Origin: an uncultured Bacillota bacterium
GTDB lineage: Bacteria; Bacillota; Clostridia; Peptostreptococcales; Anaerovoracaceae
Direction of reading: 5' to 3'
Length of the DNA stretch: 13,621 bases
NCBI GenBank assembly: GCA_946631075.1
Contig: CAMOZS010000028.1
Coordinates: 1-13,621, forward strand
In this document: positions 12,264 through 13,621 of the stretch, in pieces
Position numbering within the stretch: position 1 is the first letter of the stretch
Layout of the letters: each line of letters opens with the position of its first letter
Program-made: the position numbers and the translations under genes
The notes under the pieces: model-generated
What the model was told of the DNA's origin: nothing
What the model saw: the letters and a program-made list of their open reading frames with translations, nothing else
The model's database searches: none

Positions 12264-13112
12264 ATGCTTGGAGCGATCATAGGGGACATCGCCGGTTCCC
12301 GATTCGAGTTTTACAATCACAAATCAAAGGATTTCGAACTCTTTTTCCCGACCTGCAGATTCACCGACGACACCGTGATGACATTGGCGGTCGCGGCGGC
12401 CCTGATGGAAGCGGCGGACAAGGGGCTCCTGCGGACAGTGGCATCGGCCGAGGGATCATCCGGGCCGGAGGAGAGTCTGGAGAAACTGTTCGTCCGCCAC
12501 ATGCAAAGGCTGGGAAGGGCCTACTCCAACGCCGGTTACGGAGGCCGCTTTTATGACTGGATCTTTTCGCGGATCCCGGAGCCCTACAACAGCTGGGGCA
12601 ACGGATCGGCCATGAGGGTAAGCCCCTGCGGCGAGATCGCAAGGTCCCTGGGCGACGCAGCCAGCCTGGCCAGAAAGTCGGCGTCGGTGACCCACGATCA
12701 CCCGGAGGGGATCCGGGGAGCGGAAGCGGCGGCCACAGCCATCTTCCTTGCCCGCTCCGGCAGATCGAAGGAGGAGATCCGGGACCATATCAAACGCTAT
12801 TACTACGATATGGACTTCGGCGGAAGATTCACCCTGGATCAGATCAGGCCGGCCTACGAGTTCGACGTGTCCTGTCAGGGTTCGGTGCCCCAGGCGCTGG
12901 AGGCCTTCTTCGAGGCGGACTCCTTCGAGGATACCATACGAAACGCCATCTCCCTCGGCGGGGACAGTGATACGATCGCGGCCATCGCCGGCGGCGTGGC
13001 CGAAAGCTACTACGGGCTGGACCAGGATCTGGCGGACAGGGCCATGGAGTATCTGCCGGAGGAACTGGCGCAGATCGTCCGGGCATGGTATAATACGGAC
13101 ACACTCAGATAA
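12264..13112 (+). CDS. ADP-ribosylglycohydrolase family protein
   Basis: 282 residues; AGGAGG (12253-12258) lies 5 bases before the ATG. The DraG/ARH fold motifs are clear: GDIAGS (7-12), FTDDTVMTLA (33-42) with Thr34, Asp35 and Asp36 as magnesium ligands, SWGNGSAMRVSPCG (110-123), THDHPEG (143-149), and SLGGDSDTIAAIAG (230-243) with Asp234, Asp236 and Thr237. Enzymes of this family remove ADP-ribose from proteins or small molecules; the target here is unknown. There is no ADP-ribosyltransferase or toxin gene nearby, so no antitoxin role is suggested. The Ser/Glu/Gly-rich stretch at 60-71 is slightly longer than I would expect. No promoter is visible between the thiolase terminator and this gene, so it may depend on read-through. 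The desulfoferrodoxin gene follows 27 bases later. Confidence 0.94.
   Translation: MLGAIIGDIAGSRFEFYNHKSKDFELFFPTCRFTDDTVMTLAVAAALMEAADKGLLRTVASAEGSSGPEESLEKLFVRHMQRLGRAYSNAGYGGRFYDWIFSRIPEPYNSWGNGSAMRVSPCGEIARSLGDAASLARKSASVTHDHPEGIRGAEAAATAIFLARSGRSKEEIRDHIKRYYYDMDFGGRFTLDQIRPAYEFDVSCQGSVPQALEAFFEADSFEDTIRNAISLGGDSDTIAAIAGGVAESYYGLDQDLADRAMEYLPEELAQIVRAWYNTDTLR
13086..13094 (+). promoter_or_regulatory. Possible extended -10 promoter for desulfoferrodoxin
   Basis: TGGTATAAT is a perfect extended -10 inside the last codons of the ADP-ribosylglycohydrolase gene. No good -35 is seen 16-18 bases upstream. Transcription would start near 13101, about 39 bases before the dfx ATG. The Trp-Tyr-Asn-Thr codons there could produce it by chance. 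Confidence 0.4.
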
Positions 13113-13139
13113 CATATACGATTACAGGAGGATGTTGTT

Positions 13140-13514
13140 ATGGAACAGAAATTCTATATCTGCAAACACTGCGGAAACATTATCGCTAAAGTCCATGATG
13201 CCGGAGTGCCGGTAGTCTGCTGCGGCGAGCCCATGGCAGAGATCGTGCCGGGAACAACGGACGCTGCTGTTGAGAAGCACGTGCCGGAATACACGGTCGA
13301 GAACGGCATCGTAGAGGTCAAGGTCGGCTCCGTGGAGCACCCCATGATCCCGGAACATTACATCCAGTGGATCTCCCTGCAGACCAAGCAGGGCAACCAG
13401 AGAAAGGTCCTGACACCGGAAGACAAGCCCCAGGCCTGCTTCGCCCTGTGCGAGGGAGACGAGGTCGAGGCAGTCTATGCTTACTGCAACCTGCACAGCC
13501 TCTGGAAGAAATAA
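13140..13514 (+). CDS. dfx: Desulfoferrodoxin (2Fe superoxide reductase)
   Basis: 124 residues, normal for class II desulfoferrodoxin; CAGGAGG lies about 8 bases before the ATG. The enzyme reduces superoxide to hydrogen peroxide in the cytoplasm of anaerobes without producing oxygen. Center I ligands of the rubredoxin-like N-terminal domain are Cys8, Cys11, Cys27 and Cys28 (YICKHCG, VVCCGEPM). Center II, the catalytic Fe(His)4Cys site, is given by His47 (EKHVPEY), His67 (VEHPM), His73 (EHYIQW), Cys116 and His119 (CNLHSLW); the catalytic Glu45-Lys46 pair precedes His47. All ligands are present, so the protein should be active. It may be transcribed with the ADP-ribosylglycohydrolase gene or from an internal promoter, and a strong terminator follows. 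Electrons would come from rubredoxin, not encoded here. Confidence 0.96.
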   Translation: MEQKFYICKHCGNIIAKVHDAGVPVVCCGEPMAEIVPGTTDAAVEKHVPEYTVENGIVEVKVGSVEHPMIPEHYIQWISLQTKQGNQRKVLTPEDKPQACFALCEGDEVEAVYAYCNLHSLWKK

Positions 13515-13540
13515 GCGTGAGAAAATAAGCGGCTAAGAAG

Positions 13541-13576
13541 AAAGCCCGCAGGCGCTTTGTCTGCGGGCTTTGTTGT
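13541..13576 (+). terminator. Rho-independent terminator after dfx
   Basis: AAAGCCCGCAG (13541-13551) pairs with CTGCGGGCTTT (13561-13571) over 11 bp with a 9-base loop, followed by GTTGT. The symmetric A- and T-runs mean it could work in both directions. Beyond it (to 13621) I see no gene. Confidence 0.9.
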
Positions 13577-13621
13577 ATAAGGAAAACCGGTGAACTTGCG
13601 GATTCGCCACGGGTCCTGAGG

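Noticed and set aside
12264..13112. DarTG-like toxin-antitoxin pair
   Set aside because: No ADP-ribosyltransferase gene is adjacent, and the protein is of the DraG/ARH type, not a macrodomain.

Overview
The window looks like chromosomal DNA from a GC-rich, anaerobic member of the Bacillota (Clostridia-like). The reasons are a 2Fe-type desulfoferrodoxin, a clostridial-type thiolase, strong AGGAGG ribosome-binding sites, sigma-A-like promoters (often with an extended -10), and a GAAC-N4-GTTC operator of the Gram-positive LexA type. The exact taxon cannot be read from the sequence. There are thirteen protein-coding genes. I saw no tRNA, rRNA, CRISPR array, transposase or phage gene, and no stretch over 300 bases lacks a gene.

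Layout. (1) 140-2017, plus strand: a promoter, an uncharacterised protein with a PD-(D/E)XK-like core, and a TatD-family nuclease with a large insert. (2) 2026-4170, minus strand: a YgjP/DUF45 HEXXH metalloprotein and, upstream of it in the same transcription unit, a DUF2075 superfamily-1-type ATPase with an N-terminal nuclease-like domain. (3) 4255-5916, plus strand: a HerA-like DUF853 ATPase, divergent from the DUF2075 gene across an 84-base gap where the two promoters overlap. (4) 5956-8252: two abutting LexA-type boxes on a promoter for a radical SAM protein (TIGR03916-like) and its usual partner (TIGR03915/DUF4130-like), a poorly characterised predicted DNA repair pair. (5) 8249-10750: a promoter followed by surE, an isochorismatase-family hydrolase and a DUF2156 protein. 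(6) 10853-12252: a single-gene thiolase unit with its own promoter, a structured 130-base leader and a strong terminator. (7) 12264-13571: an ADP-ribosylglycohydrolase and a desulfoferrodoxin, closed by a strong terminator.

How the genes fit together. The first 8 kb is rich in predicted DNA metabolism functions: two nuclease-like cores, TatD, a helicase-like ATPase, a HerA-like ATPase and the radical SAM/DUF4130 pair. The last 5.4 kb is central metabolism, nucleotide housekeeping and oxygen defence. The most interesting signals are the tandem LexA boxes on the radical SAM operon together with a beta-clamp-like QLSMF motif in its first protein, and the thiolase leader, where one CCUCC tract can pair either with a local GGAGG or with the thiolase Shine-Dalgarno. 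Several proteins here also carry Ala/Glu-rich inserts or tails not expected from their families.
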